From JBBCJR01 sp037190805 (GTDB lineage: Bacteria; Pseudomonadota; Alphaproteobacteria; Sphingomonadales; Sphingomonadaceae): a stretch of 54,612 nt of DNA. The DNA lies in NCBI GenBank assembly GCA_037190805.1, contig JBBCJR010000011.1, positions 1 to 54,612 of the forward strand. The letters run 5' to 3'. A program made the position numbers and the translations under genes. Positions 1 through 8,236 of the stretch are shown here, one piece after another. Each line of letters begins with the position of its first letter. Positions within the stretch are counted from its first letter, which is position 1. Under the pieces are notes generated by a model. It did no database searches, was not told where the DNA came from, and saw only the letters and a list, made by a program, of their open reading frames with translations.

Positions 1-78
1 CCCACCCTGCGCCAACACGATCTCAACTTCACGCAGCTTGCCGATAATCTCTTCCGGCTTGTGCTTCTTGCTCGGCAT
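1..78 (-). CDS. IS3-family transposase OrfA, N-terminal part (partial)
   Basis: The first 26 codons of a small transposase OrfA, continuing beyond the window. It starts MPSKKHKPEEIIGKLREVEI, typical of the helix-turn-helix OrfA proteins of IS3-family elements, which bind the element ends and are fused to the OrfB integrase by frameshifting. The first 26 residues differ by only a few positions from those at 52679. A GAAAGGGAC ribosome-binding stretch lies just upstream. Whether this copy is intact cannot be judged here. Confidence 0.75.
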   Translation of the reverse strand, partial: MPSKKHKPEEIIGKLREVEIVLAQGG

Positions 79-141
79 TCGTCGTCCCTTTCGTGATCCA
101 GACTATCATAGTCGATGGACCACTCAGGCGGGGCCAGATCA
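1..141 (-). mobile_element. IS3-type insertion sequence, left end, cut by window start
   Basis: Read on the minus strand, this is the left terminus of an insertion sequence, running out of the window. The end begins TGATCTGGCCCC near position 141. A ribosome-binding site and an orfA start follow at position 78. The same end and orfA start occur again, in the opposite orientation, at 52612-52864, so two related copies bracket the window. The end sequence and OrfA type fit the IS3 family (IS407-like group); that grouping is from memory. The rest of the element, including the DDE transposase, lies outside the window. Confidence 0.75.
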
Positions 142-314
142 AACTTGGTCTCACGATTCAGTGAGGTGTGCTTCGCTGGCCCGCTCTTCGAAAAGCAAGT
201 CTCGAACCTTCTGAAAACCTGCGATACATGGCCTCAGGTTTAGCCTATGCTGTCGTTGTCCAATGCGAGCCAGAGGTTTGGTGTATCCCTTTTACTGGCC
301 TGGCTTGAGGATTT

Positions 315-545
315 ATGCAGATGAGATTGTTTGCGATCGCACCTTGCGTTCTAGTGGCCGGCTGTGTTTCAGCGCCTTCGGAACCAAAGGCGGTGGGGTT
401 GCCCAATCCAGCATCCACCTATTGCGTCGAGCAAGGCGGCAGGCTCGAAATCCGTAAGGAAGCCAAGGGCGAAGTGGGCTATTGTCAGCTTTCCGATGGC
501 AGGGTCATCGAGGAATGGGCGTTCTTTCGTTCCAAGGGAACATGA
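315..545 (+). CDS. DUF333-domain lipoprotein
   Basis: A 76-residue putative lipoprotein. A short hydrophobic signal ends in the lipobox VAGC (Cys17), so it should be lipid-anchored at the inner or outer membrane. The mature part has the DUF333 pattern: an Asn-Pro-Ala-Ser followed by YCVEQGG, then GYCQLSDGR and EEWAFFR, with two conserved cysteines that could form a disulfide. DUF333 proteins are small envelope proteins of unknown role, sometimes labelled hemolysin-like without strong basis. A GAGG lies 4 nt before ATG315 and 10 nt before an in-frame ATG at 321, so the second Met is an equally good start. It stands alone between the insertion sequence and the peptidase gene. Confidence 0.7.
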   Translation: MQMRLFAIAPCVLVAGCVSAPSEPKAVGLPNPASTYCVEQGGRLEIRKEAKGEVGYCQLSDGRVIEEWAFFRSKGT

Positions 546-727
546 TCGCGCGCTATTGCTGACCCAACTCATCAGGAACGGGCAAAGGCCGAGTGAAAGC
601 GGATGGCTTCGACCACTTGGCCGGGGCCAAGGCAGGGCGGTAGTGCGCTCAGCGAACTCAAGCGACTTGACCCGTCACGAGCATGGCCCCTCGAAATCGG
701 AAAATGTCTCTCATCCCAGGAAACCCC

Positions 728-2002
728 ATGCGAAAATCGATCCTGCTTGCAGCCACGGCATTCCTGCTCTCGAGCACGTCGGCGCATGCGGCTGCGGGGT
801 CTCCCGAAGCGGTACTCCAATCCGATGCATACAAGGCTGTCTATGCCATCCTCGATCGGGACCATGATCGCCTGGTGGCGGAGATCATCAAGCTGACGGA
901 GATTCCGGCGCCGCCGTTCAAGGAGGCGGCGCGCGCGGCAGCCTATCGCGACATGATGAAGGATGCCGGTCTTCAGGACGTCGAGATCGATGGTGAAGGC
1001 AATGTCACCGGCGTGTTTCGGGGAACGGGGCCGGCCGGCGGACCGGTGACGATGATCGCCGCCCACCTCGACACCGTGTTTCCCGAAGGCACGGACGTCA
1101 CGGTCCGCCGCGAGGGGACGAAGCTGTTTGCGCCGGGCATCGGCGACGACACGCGCAGCCTGGCCGTGCTGCTGGCCTATGCGCGCGCGATGAAGGAAGC
1201 GAACGTCACGGTTCTTCAGGACATCGTGTTCGTGGGCAACGTCGGGGAAGAAGGCCCCGGCGACCTGCGCGGCGTGCGCTTCCTGATGACCAAGGGAAAG
1301 TACAAGGACCGGATCAAGACCTTCTTCTCGATGGATGGTACCGAGGCCGACCGCCTCGTGACTGGCGGTGTCGGTTCGAAACGGTATCGCGTGACCTTCA
1401 ATGGACCGGGCGGCCACAGCTATGGCGCGTTCGGCCTCGTAAACCCGATGGCGGCGATGAGCCAGACGGTGGTCGCCTTCTACCGGATTCCCGTGCCCGC
1501 CAAACCCAAGACCACCTATGCGGCCAGTGTCACCGGCGGTGGCACCTCCGTCAATTCCATTCCCAATTCGGTGTTCATGGAGTTCGACATGCGCTCGGAA
1601 AACCGGGAGGAGCTCGCCAGGCTCAACCAGGCCTTCCTCGACGTCGTGCGGACGAGCGTCGACGGTGAAAACGCCGCGCGGTCGACGAAGGAGGGACCGA
1701 TTTCGGCCGACATCAAGCTGATCGGCGATCGCCCCGCAGGCGAGACGCCGGCGACCGCCGAAGTCGTACGCAATGCCGTGGCCATCGTGCGGGCCAAGGG
1801 CCTCGAACCGCAGCAGTCCTTCTCCTCCACCGATTCCAACATCCCGATGAGCATGGGGATTCCCGCCATAACGATCGGATCGGGAGGCAGCAGCGGCCGC
1901 GGCCACTCGCTCGACGAATGGATCGACGTCGACAAGGCGAAGAGTCTCGAAGGCGCCTCGGTCGGCCTGGGAATTCTTCTGGCGACGGCGGAGGTGCGAT
2001 GA
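728..2002 (+). CDS. Exported M20-family zinc peptidase
   Basis: A 424-residue metallopeptidase of the M20/M28-like aminoacylase-carboxypeptidase group, probably cleaving small peptides or acylated amino acids outside the cytoplasm. The start at 728 is chosen because AGGA lies just upstream and because it gives a clean Sec signal peptide (MRKSILLAATAFLLSSTSAHA). Metal-binding residues are visible: H113-x-D115 in AAHLDTVF, D140/D141 in GIGDDT and the catalytic Glu pair E174-E175 in VGEEGPG, with a GGHSYG segment further on in the lid-domain region. Length is normal for the family. It is followed by a 150-bp gap and is probably monocistronic. The exact substrate cannot be read from sequence. Confidence 0.85.
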   Translation: MRKSILLAATAFLLSSTSAHAAAGSPEAVLQSDAYKAVYAILDRDHDRLVAEIIKLTEIPAPPFKEAARAAAYRDMMKDAGLQDVEIDGEGNVTGVFRGTGPAGGPVTMIAAHLDTVFPEGTDVTVRREGTKLFAPGIGDDTRSLAVLLAYARAMKEANVTVLQDIVFVGNVGEEGPGDLRGVRFLMTKGKYKDRIKTFFSMDGTEADRLVTGGVGSKRYRVTFNGPGGHSYGAFGLVNPMAAMSQTVVAFYRIPVPAKPKTTYAASVTGGGTSVNSIPNSVFMEFDMRSENREELARLNQAFLDVVRTSVDGENAARSTKEGPISADIKLIGDRPAGETPATAEVVRNAVAIVRAKGLEPQQSFSSTDSNIPMSMGIPAITIGSGGSSGRGHSLDEWIDVDKAKSLEGASVGLGILLATAEVR

Positions 2003-2155
2003 AGGGCGGCCGTCTGGCCTGATCGCCCCTCGTTCGCAGCGACGCATTGTTAACGGGATGGTTCTAGAGCGGGGTCCGGCAACTATCGCCGGGATGGTTT
2101 GCGGGGCCGTCTGCCACGCCTAAACGTCAGACCGATCGCGCACGAGGGTGGTTCG

Positions 2156-3013
2156 ATGACCGTCACTGTCTTTCCAGCGAGCGCCTTGGCAGCGCTTGAC
2201 GTGGCCTATCCGTCCAAGCCGCTGAAGCTGAATCATGCACTGGTCTCGCATCCGTTGCTGACCCTGCCCGCCCTTGAACGATTGGCGACGGCCCTGCCGG
2301 CCGGCAGCGTCGAATACAATGCCGGCGACCTGCCCATCGGTGTCCGGCCCGAAGATATCCCCGAAAATCGCCTCGGCATTGCCGACACCATCCGCGCCAT
2401 CGATCGATGCGGATCGTGGATGGTGCTGAAGCGGATCGAGCAGCATCCCGATTATGCCCGGCTGCTTCATGACGTCCTGGGCGAACTGACGCCGATCACG
2501 GAGCCCCGCACCGGCCGGATGCACCAGTGCGAGGGCTTCATCTTCCTGTCCTCCCCCGCCTCCGTGACGCCGTTCCACTTCGATCCGGAGCACAACATTC
2601 TGCTCCAGGTCAGCGGCACGAAGACCATGACCGTCTTCCCCGCCGATGACGAGGATCTGGCCGGCGCCGCCATCCATGAAGCGTTTCACCTCGGCCAGCA
2701 TCATCGCAACCTGCCCTGGCAGGATGAGTTCACCGGACGCGGCCTGGAGATCACCCTTACGCCCGGCGACGCCATCCATGTCCCCGTCAAGTCGCCGCAT
2801 TGGGTGAAGAACCATGAGGCGGTCTCGATATCGCTGTCCGTCACCTGGCGGTCGGACTGGAGCGTGGCGGAAGCCGACGCCCGCGCCTTCAATCATGTCG
2901 CGCGCGGCATCGGCCTCAACCCCCGCCGGCCGGCCGCGTTTCCGGCCCGGAATCTCGCCAAGTCGCTGGCATATAGGGCAATCAGACGGTTGCGCGGCCC
3001 GACCCGGCCGTGA
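2156..3013 (+). CDS. Cupin/JmjC-like protein
   Basis: A 285-residue protein with a JmjC-like cupin core. The visible iron ligands are the FHFDPEHN motif (H141-x-D143) and a distal His in the DAIHVPVKSPHW segment (H208 or H215), as expected for a 2-oxoglutarate/Fe(II)-dependent oxygenase. The start at 2156 follows CGAGGGTGG. It is the first of four genes joined by 1-4-nt overlaps: deacetylase-like, FemAB-like and GNAT genes follow. Such a setting suggests modification of a surface polymer, lipid head group or amino-acyl substituent, but no substrate can be named. A non-enzymatic cupin is possible, although the HxD...H set is intact. Confidence 0.7.
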   Translation: MTVTVFPASALAALDVAYPSKPLKLNHALVSHPLLTLPALERLATALPAGSVEYNAGDLPIGVRPEDIPENRLGIADTIRAIDRCGSWMVLKRIEQHPDYARLLHDVLGELTPITEPRTGRMHQCEGFIFLSSPASVTPFHFDPEHNILLQVSGTKTMTVFPADDEDLAGAAIHEAFHLGQHHRNLPWQDEFTGRGLEITLTPGDAIHVPVKSPHWVKNHEAVSISLSVTWRSDWSVAEADARAFNHVARGIGLNPRRPAAFPARNLAKSLAYRAIRRLRGPTRP

Positions 3014-3981
3014 CCGACCTCTATATCACCATCGATACCGAATATTCGCCCGGCTTCGCGCTGCGTCATGGGCGCGACGCGCGACGCGAAAATTTCGAGT
3101 CTTCGATCCTCGGCCGGACCGTCGATGGCGACGCCGGCATCGTTTACCAGATGGATGTGTTCGAGCGTCACGGCCTGAAGGCGGTGTTCTTCGTCGATCC
3201 GATGCCGGCTCTGCTGTGGGGGGTGGAGGCCATTGCCGACATCGTCGGGCCCATCGTCATGCGTGGGCATGACGTCCAGTTGCACATTCACACCGAATGG
3301 CTGGACCTGGCGGGGCCGGCAAATCCGCTGAAGCACCGCTCAGGCACGAATATCCGGGATTTTTCGATCGAGGAGCAATGCTTTCTGATCGATCATGCGC
3401 GCGCGTTGCTGATCGCTGCCGGAGCGCCATCGCCGATTGCGTTCCGGGCCGGCAACTACGGCGCCGACGACAATACGCTACGCGCCCTGGCGATGCTGGG
3501 CATCCGATACGACAGCAGCCATTGCCCCGGCTTCGCCGCATCGGAATGCGCGATCTCGCTTGGTCCAGACGACCGGCTGCCGGTGGAGCACGAGGGTGTG
3601 ATCGAGGTGCCCGTCGACTGCATCGGCAGTGGCGAAAGCGGCTTGCGCCATGCTCAGGTGACAGCCCTGTCGGCAGATGAGATGCTGGCCGCCCTCTCCC
3701 ATGCGAAGCGTCACGGGATTACATCCTTCACGCTCGTGTCGCACAGTTTCGAACTGTTGAGCCGGGACCGACGCCGCACAAACCGCATCGTCCGGCGACG
3801 ATTCGAGCGCCTGTGCGCCGGATTGAGCGATATCGACGTCAAGACTGCGACCTATGCCGATCATCCGCCAGTCGCCGTCGCAAATGCGGGGCCCGCCCCA
3901 GTCCTGCCGCACAGCCGGTGGCGATCGGGCAGACGCTTGGCCGAGCAGTTGGCCGGCAACCTGCTCTACGGAGCGCGCTGA
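3010..3981 (+). CDS. Polysaccharide-deacetylase-like protein
   Basis: A 323-residue protein with the NodB-like deacetylase pattern: an N-terminal Asp in YITIDTEYSPGF, a metal-site-like HDVQLHIHTEW at about residues 80-90 and an FRAGNYGAD segment. Such enzymes remove N- or O-acetyl groups from glycans. No signal peptide is seen, so it probably acts on a cytoplasmic or membrane-facing intermediate. Translation begins at a GTG overlapping the previous stop (GTGA). Its stop overlaps the next ATG by one base, so it is translationally coupled within the 2156-5455 operon. Confidence 0.7.
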   Translation: MTDLYITIDTEYSPGFALRHGRDARRENFESSILGRTVDGDAGIVYQMDVFERHGLKAVFFVDPMPALLWGVEAIADIVGPIVMRGHDVQLHIHTEWLDLAGPANPLKHRSGTNIRDFSIEEQCFLIDHARALLIAAGAPSPIAFRAGNYGADDNTLRALAMLGIRYDSSHCPGFAASECAISLGPDDRLPVEHEGVIEVPVDCIGSGESGLRHAQVTALSADEMLAALSHAKRHGITSFTLVSHSFELLSRDRRRTNRIVRRRFERLCAGLSDIDVKTATYADHPPVAVANAGPAPVLPHSRWRSGRRLAEQLAGNLLYGAR

Positions 3982-4892
3982 TGCCTTCGAGGGTGCCCAT
4001 CCGGTTCGTCGCCGGCTCGCGCAAGCTGTTCGAGGTTCCCAGGCGGCTGCACACCATTTCCTGCGGCCTTGTCGATCTGGTGGCGGGCACGCCGCCGGAT
4101 CTGCCTGCCCCGGACAGGGAAAGCGACGGCTATCGCCTGTTGTCGATGCCGGAGGGCGCGGTCGCCGTCATCCGTGACAGCCGTCCGGCTCATGTGCTGG
4201 GCGGAATGCAGAGCTATCGCCGCTATTATATCGATATGACCGGCGACTATCAGACCTATCTGGGGCGCTTCTCCTCGAAGACCCGGTCGACGCTCGGCCG
4301 CAAACGGCGCCGGCTGACGGAGGAATGCGGCGGCACTCTGGACGTGCGCGAATACCGCTCGCCAGCCGAGCTCGACCTGTTCTTGCAGTCGGCCCTGCCG
4401 CTGTCACGCCTGACCTATCAGGCCAGGCTGCTGGATGCCGGCCTGCCGGAAACACCGGAGGCCAGGGCGCAGATGATGCACCTGGCCGGCGACGGACGAT
4501 TGCGCGCCTATCTGCTGTTCGCGGGCGACCGACCGATCAGTTATCTTTATCTGCCAATCGATCGGGGGGTCATCACTTACGCGTTCCTGGGCTACGATCC
4601 CGAGTTCGCGGCCCTGTCTCCGGGGACGGTACTGCAATTGGAAGCTCTGGAGCGCCTGTTTGGCGAAGGCGGCCATCGCTACTTCGATTTCACCGAAGGC
4701 GAAGGCGCGCACAAGCAACTGTTCGGCACGCACTCGGTCGCGGCCAGTTCATTCCTGCTGCTGCGCGGGACGCTGGCCAACCGAGTGCTGCTGCGGTCGC
4801 TGGATGCGTTCGACACGGGCGTCGCAAGCGTGCGAGACATCGCGGAACGCAGTGGCGCGGCGACCCGTATCCGGCGGATACTGCGCGGATGA
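3981..4892 (+). CDS. FemAB-like (BioF2-type) acyltransferase
   Basis: A 303-residue protein of the FemAB/GNAT-fold group. Visible features are the SSKTRSTLGRKRRRL segment (around residue 100), the LLFAGDRPISYLYLP strand pair and the C-terminal YFDFTEGEGAHKQLFG motif, which is characteristic of FemAB-like proteins in exopolysaccharide and PEP-CTERM loci. The family transfers acyl or aminoacyl groups to cell-surface precursors. The ATG at 3981 overlaps the previous TGA, and its own stop overlaps the next start. The neighbours suggest glycan or surface-polymer tailoring. The acyl donor and acceptor are unknown. Confidence 0.7.
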   Translation: MPSRVPIRFVAGSRKLFEVPRRLHTISCGLVDLVAGTPPDLPAPDRESDGYRLLSMPEGAVAVIRDSRPAHVLGGMQSYRRYYIDMTGDYQTYLGRFSSKTRSTLGRKRRRLTEECGGTLDVREYRSPAELDLFLQSALPLSRLTYQARLLDAGLPETPEARAQMMHLAGDGRLRAYLLFAGDRPISYLYLPIDRGVITYAFLGYDPEFAALSPGTVLQLEALERLFGEGGHRYFDFTEGEGAHKQLFGTHSVAASSFLLLRGTLANRVLLRSLDAFDTGVASVRDIAERSGAATRIRRILRG

Positions 4893-5455
4893 AGGAGCGG
4901 GCGAAGCGTCTGGTCAAGGCCGCAGCGCGCCTTGTCTTCTCGGATTACCGGATCAACTTCATCTACACCTCCCCTCCTCACGCGACCCCGCCAACCCTTG
5001 AACCCGGCACCAAGATCACCGTAGTCACGCCGGCCCTGGTCGAACAATTGAAGAGCAGTGCGACGGGCAAGGTCCGCAGCAGTGCCTCTTTCGCCGCCGC
5101 CGGCCTTGCCGGCCTAGCCCTCGTAGAGGACGGACAGCCGTTATCTGTCACGCACATCGCCGAGGTCCAGCACTATGACCGCAGCGGCACATGGCCGCTC
5201 GCGCCCGATGAAGTCGCGCTGATGAACATCGCGACCGAGGATGCCGCGCGTGGCCGCGGATTGGCGGTCGCGTTGATCCGCGCCGCCGCCGCCGACTATG
5301 CGGCGCGCGGACGGCAACGGATGATCGCCTTTATCTGGTGGACCAACACGCCATCGCTGCGTGCCTTTGCCAAGGCAGGCTGGCGGCGGATCGGTTTCAG
5401 CATCGAACTTCGGACCAGCGGGCGCTGGATCAGCATCCGGGTCCCGCTGGGCTGA
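4889..5455 (+). CDS. GNAT-family N-acetyltransferase
   Basis: A 188-residue acetyltransferase. The coenzyme A-binding loop is seen in the motif ATEDAARGRGLAVALI (residues ~113-128), followed by the typical FIWWTNTPSLRAFAKAGWRR segment. It begins with ATGA overlap at 4889-4892 and closes the four-gene operon that starts at 2156. A second acyltransferase next to a FemAB-like one suggests successive acylation of one product. A hairpin follows within 3 nt of the stop, and the next gene converges from the other strand. Confidence 0.75.
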   Translation: MKERAKRLVKAAARLVFSDYRINFIYTSPPHATPPTLEPGTKITVVTPALVEQLKSSATGKVRSSASFAAAGLAGLALVEDGQPLSVTHIAEVQHYDRSGTWPLAPDEVALMNIATEDAARGRGLAVALIRAAAADYAARGRQRMIAFIWWTNTPSLRAFAKAGWRRIGFSIELRTSGRWISIRVPLG

Positions 5456-5457
5456 TC

Positions 5458-5480
5458 GGGGAGCATCCGGTCCGCTCCCC
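5458..5480. terminator. Possible bidirectional terminator hairpin
   Basis: A perfect 7-bp stem (GGGGAGC / GCTCCCC) with a 9-nt loop sits in the 33-bp gap between the convergent acetyltransferase and oxidoreductase genes. There is no T-run, so a classical intrinsic terminator is not proven. Position and symmetry are the support. Confidence 0.35.
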
Positions 5481-5488
5481 GGCCGGGG

Positions 5489-7429
5489 TCAAGCGCCCAT
5501 CGCCAGCACTTCCTCGATCGCGCGATGGGCCTGATCGATGGAGACGAAGCTTTCAGCCAGACCGCCGGCATCCGCGTTGGCGATGGTGATGCGGCCGAAC
5601 GGCTTGCGGCCCACCTCGTGCGGCTTCTGGCCCTCGGGGAAGTCGGGATCCCACAGCGGCGAGGCCATGTAGGCATAGCCGTGCGGCCAGCGGTTGATGG
5701 TGATGCCGGCGATATCGCGCGACGGGTCGAACCCGCCCGGCCCCAGGATGCGCTCCAGCTGGCTGCGGACATTCTCCTCGAACGTCTCGAACGGCGTCGT
5801 GAACAGGTCGAGGCGACCCGCCCGATACTGGTCCTTCATCGACAACCCCGGCGAACGCGGGGTGCGGACGAGGTGCAGCAGCACCGGCTGGTCGGGCGAC
5901 TCGCTGTGCTTGTAACCGCCCATGCTGACCGGGAAGTCGACATAGACCTCGCTGAAATACATGCCGGGGCAATAGATGGTGCCTGCCCGCAACTTGTGGA
6001 ACGACTGCCAGTTGCGGATCGCGACCGTGCCGTAAACCAGCGGCACCTTGACGCAGTAGGACAGGCCGTCGCGCTGTGCCTGGGGCATTTCGGGACACAT
6101 ATAAGGGATGATCATGTTCCAGCAGGCGAGCACCGTTGCCGCGCCCTTGACCCGATGGGCCTTGCCGTCGCGAACATAGACCATCTCCACCCCGTTCGGC
6201 TGGCGGGCCGATCCGGTGTTACGAACGCGCACGACGGTGCTGTTGAGCCGCAGCCGGGTGGCAGAGCCCGCCCGATCCAGCGCGCCATAGTTCATCCGCG
6301 CGGTGACGATATCCTCCATCGTCGAACCGGGCGCGCTGTCGGGAATCATCTTGCGGACCAGCATGCGCGCGATCGACGCGTTGCCGTCGGGGAAATGGAA
6401 GATATAGGGCTCGCTCTCACCCCCGCCCTGCCCGCCCTGCACCAGACCCATCGCCTTGGCGGCACCTGGGGTGACGAAGCGCACGCACATCATGGCATCG
6501 ATCGCCTCGATCCCGACCGCGCGAACACCCAGCAATTTGCCATCATAATATTTCAGCACGTCGGGATGGACGCGGGCATATTTGACCAGGAAATCCTGAA
6601 AGCTGGTGTGCCGCAGCAGCTTCGTCTTTTCTTCCAGGGACAGGCCGGCGAGATAATCTTCCGTGCCATAGTTCAGACGCATGATGTCCGCCTGGGCCTG
6701 AGGCGCCATCGGTGTCGCGTCGAGAAAGCGTTTCAGGCTTTCGGGCGTCTGGGGCTCGATCGACATGAAATTGCCGACCTGGTCCGGAACCAGCTTGTCG
6801 ACGCCGAACGTCTCCTTGTCGAAGAAGCAGGCATCGGTCAGCTGCCACCGCTTGCGGTAGTCGTGATCGAAATAGTCGTAAAACTTCTTCAGCTCGATGC
6901 CGAGCTCGTCGAGCAATCCGCGCGAGATCGGTCCCCACTGCGGAATCGCCTCGATCGCCTGCGTGCCGCCATAACCGATCAGGAAACGGCCATCGACCGT
7001 GAACTCGTTGCGCTTGGCGTGTCCACCGAAGTCATCGTGATTGTCGAGGATCAGGATCCGCGCATCAGGCTTCTTCTTGCGATAGAAATAGGCGGCTGCA
7101 AGACCGCTGATCCCCGCCCCCACGACGATCAGGTCATAGGTCTCGCCGGTGTCGGCGGCTGCATCGGGACGGTCCCAGCGCGTGCCATCGCGCAGCATGT
7201 GGCCGGCTTCGAACGAGCCGGGGTGGCTGCCGCGCATGCCCGAGAGGCCTGGAGGGTAGTAGCGCGGGTCCGCTTCGGTGATGCCCTGTTCGAGGAAGAA
7301 CTCGCGCGTCGAGGCGTCGGGTCCGGCATCCTGCGCCAGCGCGCGGCCGGCATTGCCCAGCATGGCGGCGCCGGCGACGAATGCCACGCCGTTCAGAAAA
7401 TCCTTCCGAGAAATTCCATCCCCGTTCAT
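5489..7429 (-). CDS. Exported FAD/NAD(P)-binding oxidoreductase, spermidine-dehydrogenase-like
   Basis: A 646-residue flavoprotein. The start at 7429 has GGGGAG 6 nt upstream and gives an N-terminus with a twin-arginine-like signal in which the second Arg is Lys (SRKDFLNGVAFVAGAAMLG, cleavage near ALAQ). The dinucleotide-binding motif VVGAGISGLAAAY lies around residue 90, followed by the FGGHAKRNEF segment seen in spermidine dehydrogenase-like proteins. Length matches that family, which oxidises spermidine in the periplasm or envelope. The substrate is an inference. It is transcribed away from the carbonic anhydrase region with its own spacing and no coupled partner. Confidence 0.7.
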   Translation of the reverse strand: MNGDGISRKDFLNGVAFVAGAAMLGNAGRALAQDAGPDASTREFFLEQGITEADPRYYPPGLSGMRGSHPGSFEAGHMLRDGTRWDRPDAAADTGETYDLIVVGAGISGLAAAYFYRKKKPDARILILDNHDDFGGHAKRNEFTVDGRFLIGYGGTQAIEAIPQWGPISRGLLDELGIELKKFYDYFDHDYRKRWQLTDACFFDKETFGVDKLVPDQVGNFMSIEPQTPESLKRFLDATPMAPQAQADIMRLNYGTEDYLAGLSLEEKTKLLRHTSFQDFLVKYARVHPDVLKYYDGKLLGVRAVGIEAIDAMMCVRFVTPGAAKAMGLVQGGQGGGESEPYIFHFPDGNASIARMLVRKMIPDSAPGSTMEDIVTARMNYGALDRAGSATRLRLNSTVVRVRNTGSARQPNGVEMVYVRDGKAHRVKGAATVLACWNMIIPYMCPEMPQAQRDGLSYCVKVPLVYGTVAIRNWQSFHKLRAGTIYCPGMYFSEVYVDFPVSMGGYKHSESPDQPVLLHLVRTPRSPGLSMKDQYRAGRLDLFTTPFETFEENVRSQLERILGPGGFDPSRDIAGITINRWPHGYAYMASPLWDPDFPEGQKPHEVGRKPFGRITIANADAGGLAESFVSIDQAHRAIEEVLAMGA

Positions 7430-7561
7430 TTTTGACTCCCCGATTATATGTTGTTGTATCGGCCGTGTTCGGTCGCTGCCGCGATAGGTCCGGAGATCAC
7501 CGCGCACCATGTAGATATTGGTGGCAAAGGGCGCTCCACATCGCCTTTGCGCCCATCTCGC

Positions 7562-8194
7562 TCACGCCGGGCGAAAGTCGTCCGTCTCCTGATCCAGAAC
7601 ATGCAGGACGCCGTCGGCAATGGCGAAATAGGTTCCGATCAGCCTCAGCGTGCCGGCTTTCTCGCGCGGCGGGATGAAGGGAAATGTGCGCAGGTTGCGA
7701 AGGCTGAGCCGCACGCTCTCCAATTCCAGGGCGCGGACTGCTTCCGGACCATGGTCGCAGCGGGCGACGATCGCGTCGCGAGGGCCGTCGAGCATGCTGA
7801 TCCAGGCATTGATGAAGCCGCCTTCCCCCGGCGGCTTGTCCGCGAACCGCCGGGACAGGGAGGCGGCAATGCCCCCGCACTGACCGTGGCCCATGACGAT
7901 GATCTCGCCGACCTCGAGCTGGGTAACAGCGAACTCCAGTGCCGCCGACACGCCATGATACTGGCCGCCCACCTCGAACGGCGGCACCAGATTGGCGACG
8001 TTGCGGACCACGAACATCTCGCCCGGGCGGGCATCGAACACGGTCGCGGGGTCGATGCGGCTGTCCGAACAGGCGATGACCAGGACCTTGGGGCTTTGCC
8101 CTTCCGCCAGCCGTTCCCACCGCTGCCGCTGATGAAGCCAGTCACCACTGCGAAAGCGGTGATAGCCGGCGATCAGATCAGTGAAATCGGTCAT
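7562..8194 (-). CDS. Beta-class carbonic anhydrase
   Basis: A 210-residue enzyme interconverting CO2 and bicarbonate in the cytoplasm. All zinc and catalytic residues are in place: C42-x-D44-x-R46 in the ACSDSR motif, and H103 and C106 in MGHGQCGG. Length is typical of bacterial beta carbonic anhydrases. A 42-nt gap separates it from the upstream membrane-protein gene, so it may be co-transcribed with that gene and the SDR gene. Confidence 0.92.
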   Translation of the reverse strand: MTDFTDLIAGYHRFRSGDWLHQRQRWERLAEGQSPKVLVIACSDSRIDPATVFDARPGEMFVVRNVANLVPPFEVGGQYHGVSAALEFAVTQLEVGEIIVMGHGQCGGIAASLSRRFADKPPGEGGFINAWISMLDGPRDAIVARCDHGPEAVRALELESVRLSLRNLRTFPFIPPREKAGTLRLIGTYFAIADGVLHVLDQETDDFRPA

Positions 8195-8236
8195 GCACCG
8201 CTCCCCTAGACCCGCGCGCCAGCTTCGCGCAAGCGC

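Noticed and set aside
572..2047. Long antisense open frame opposite the M20 peptidase
   Set aside because: The plus-strand gene has a signal peptide and metal-site residues; the antisense frame is Arg/His-rich, without motifs, as expected opposite a GC-rich gene.
5525..7435. 636-codon open frame opposite the flavoprotein oxidase
   Set aside because: His/Arg/Asp-rich composition typical of a shadow frame; the opposite strand shows a full FAD-binding protein.
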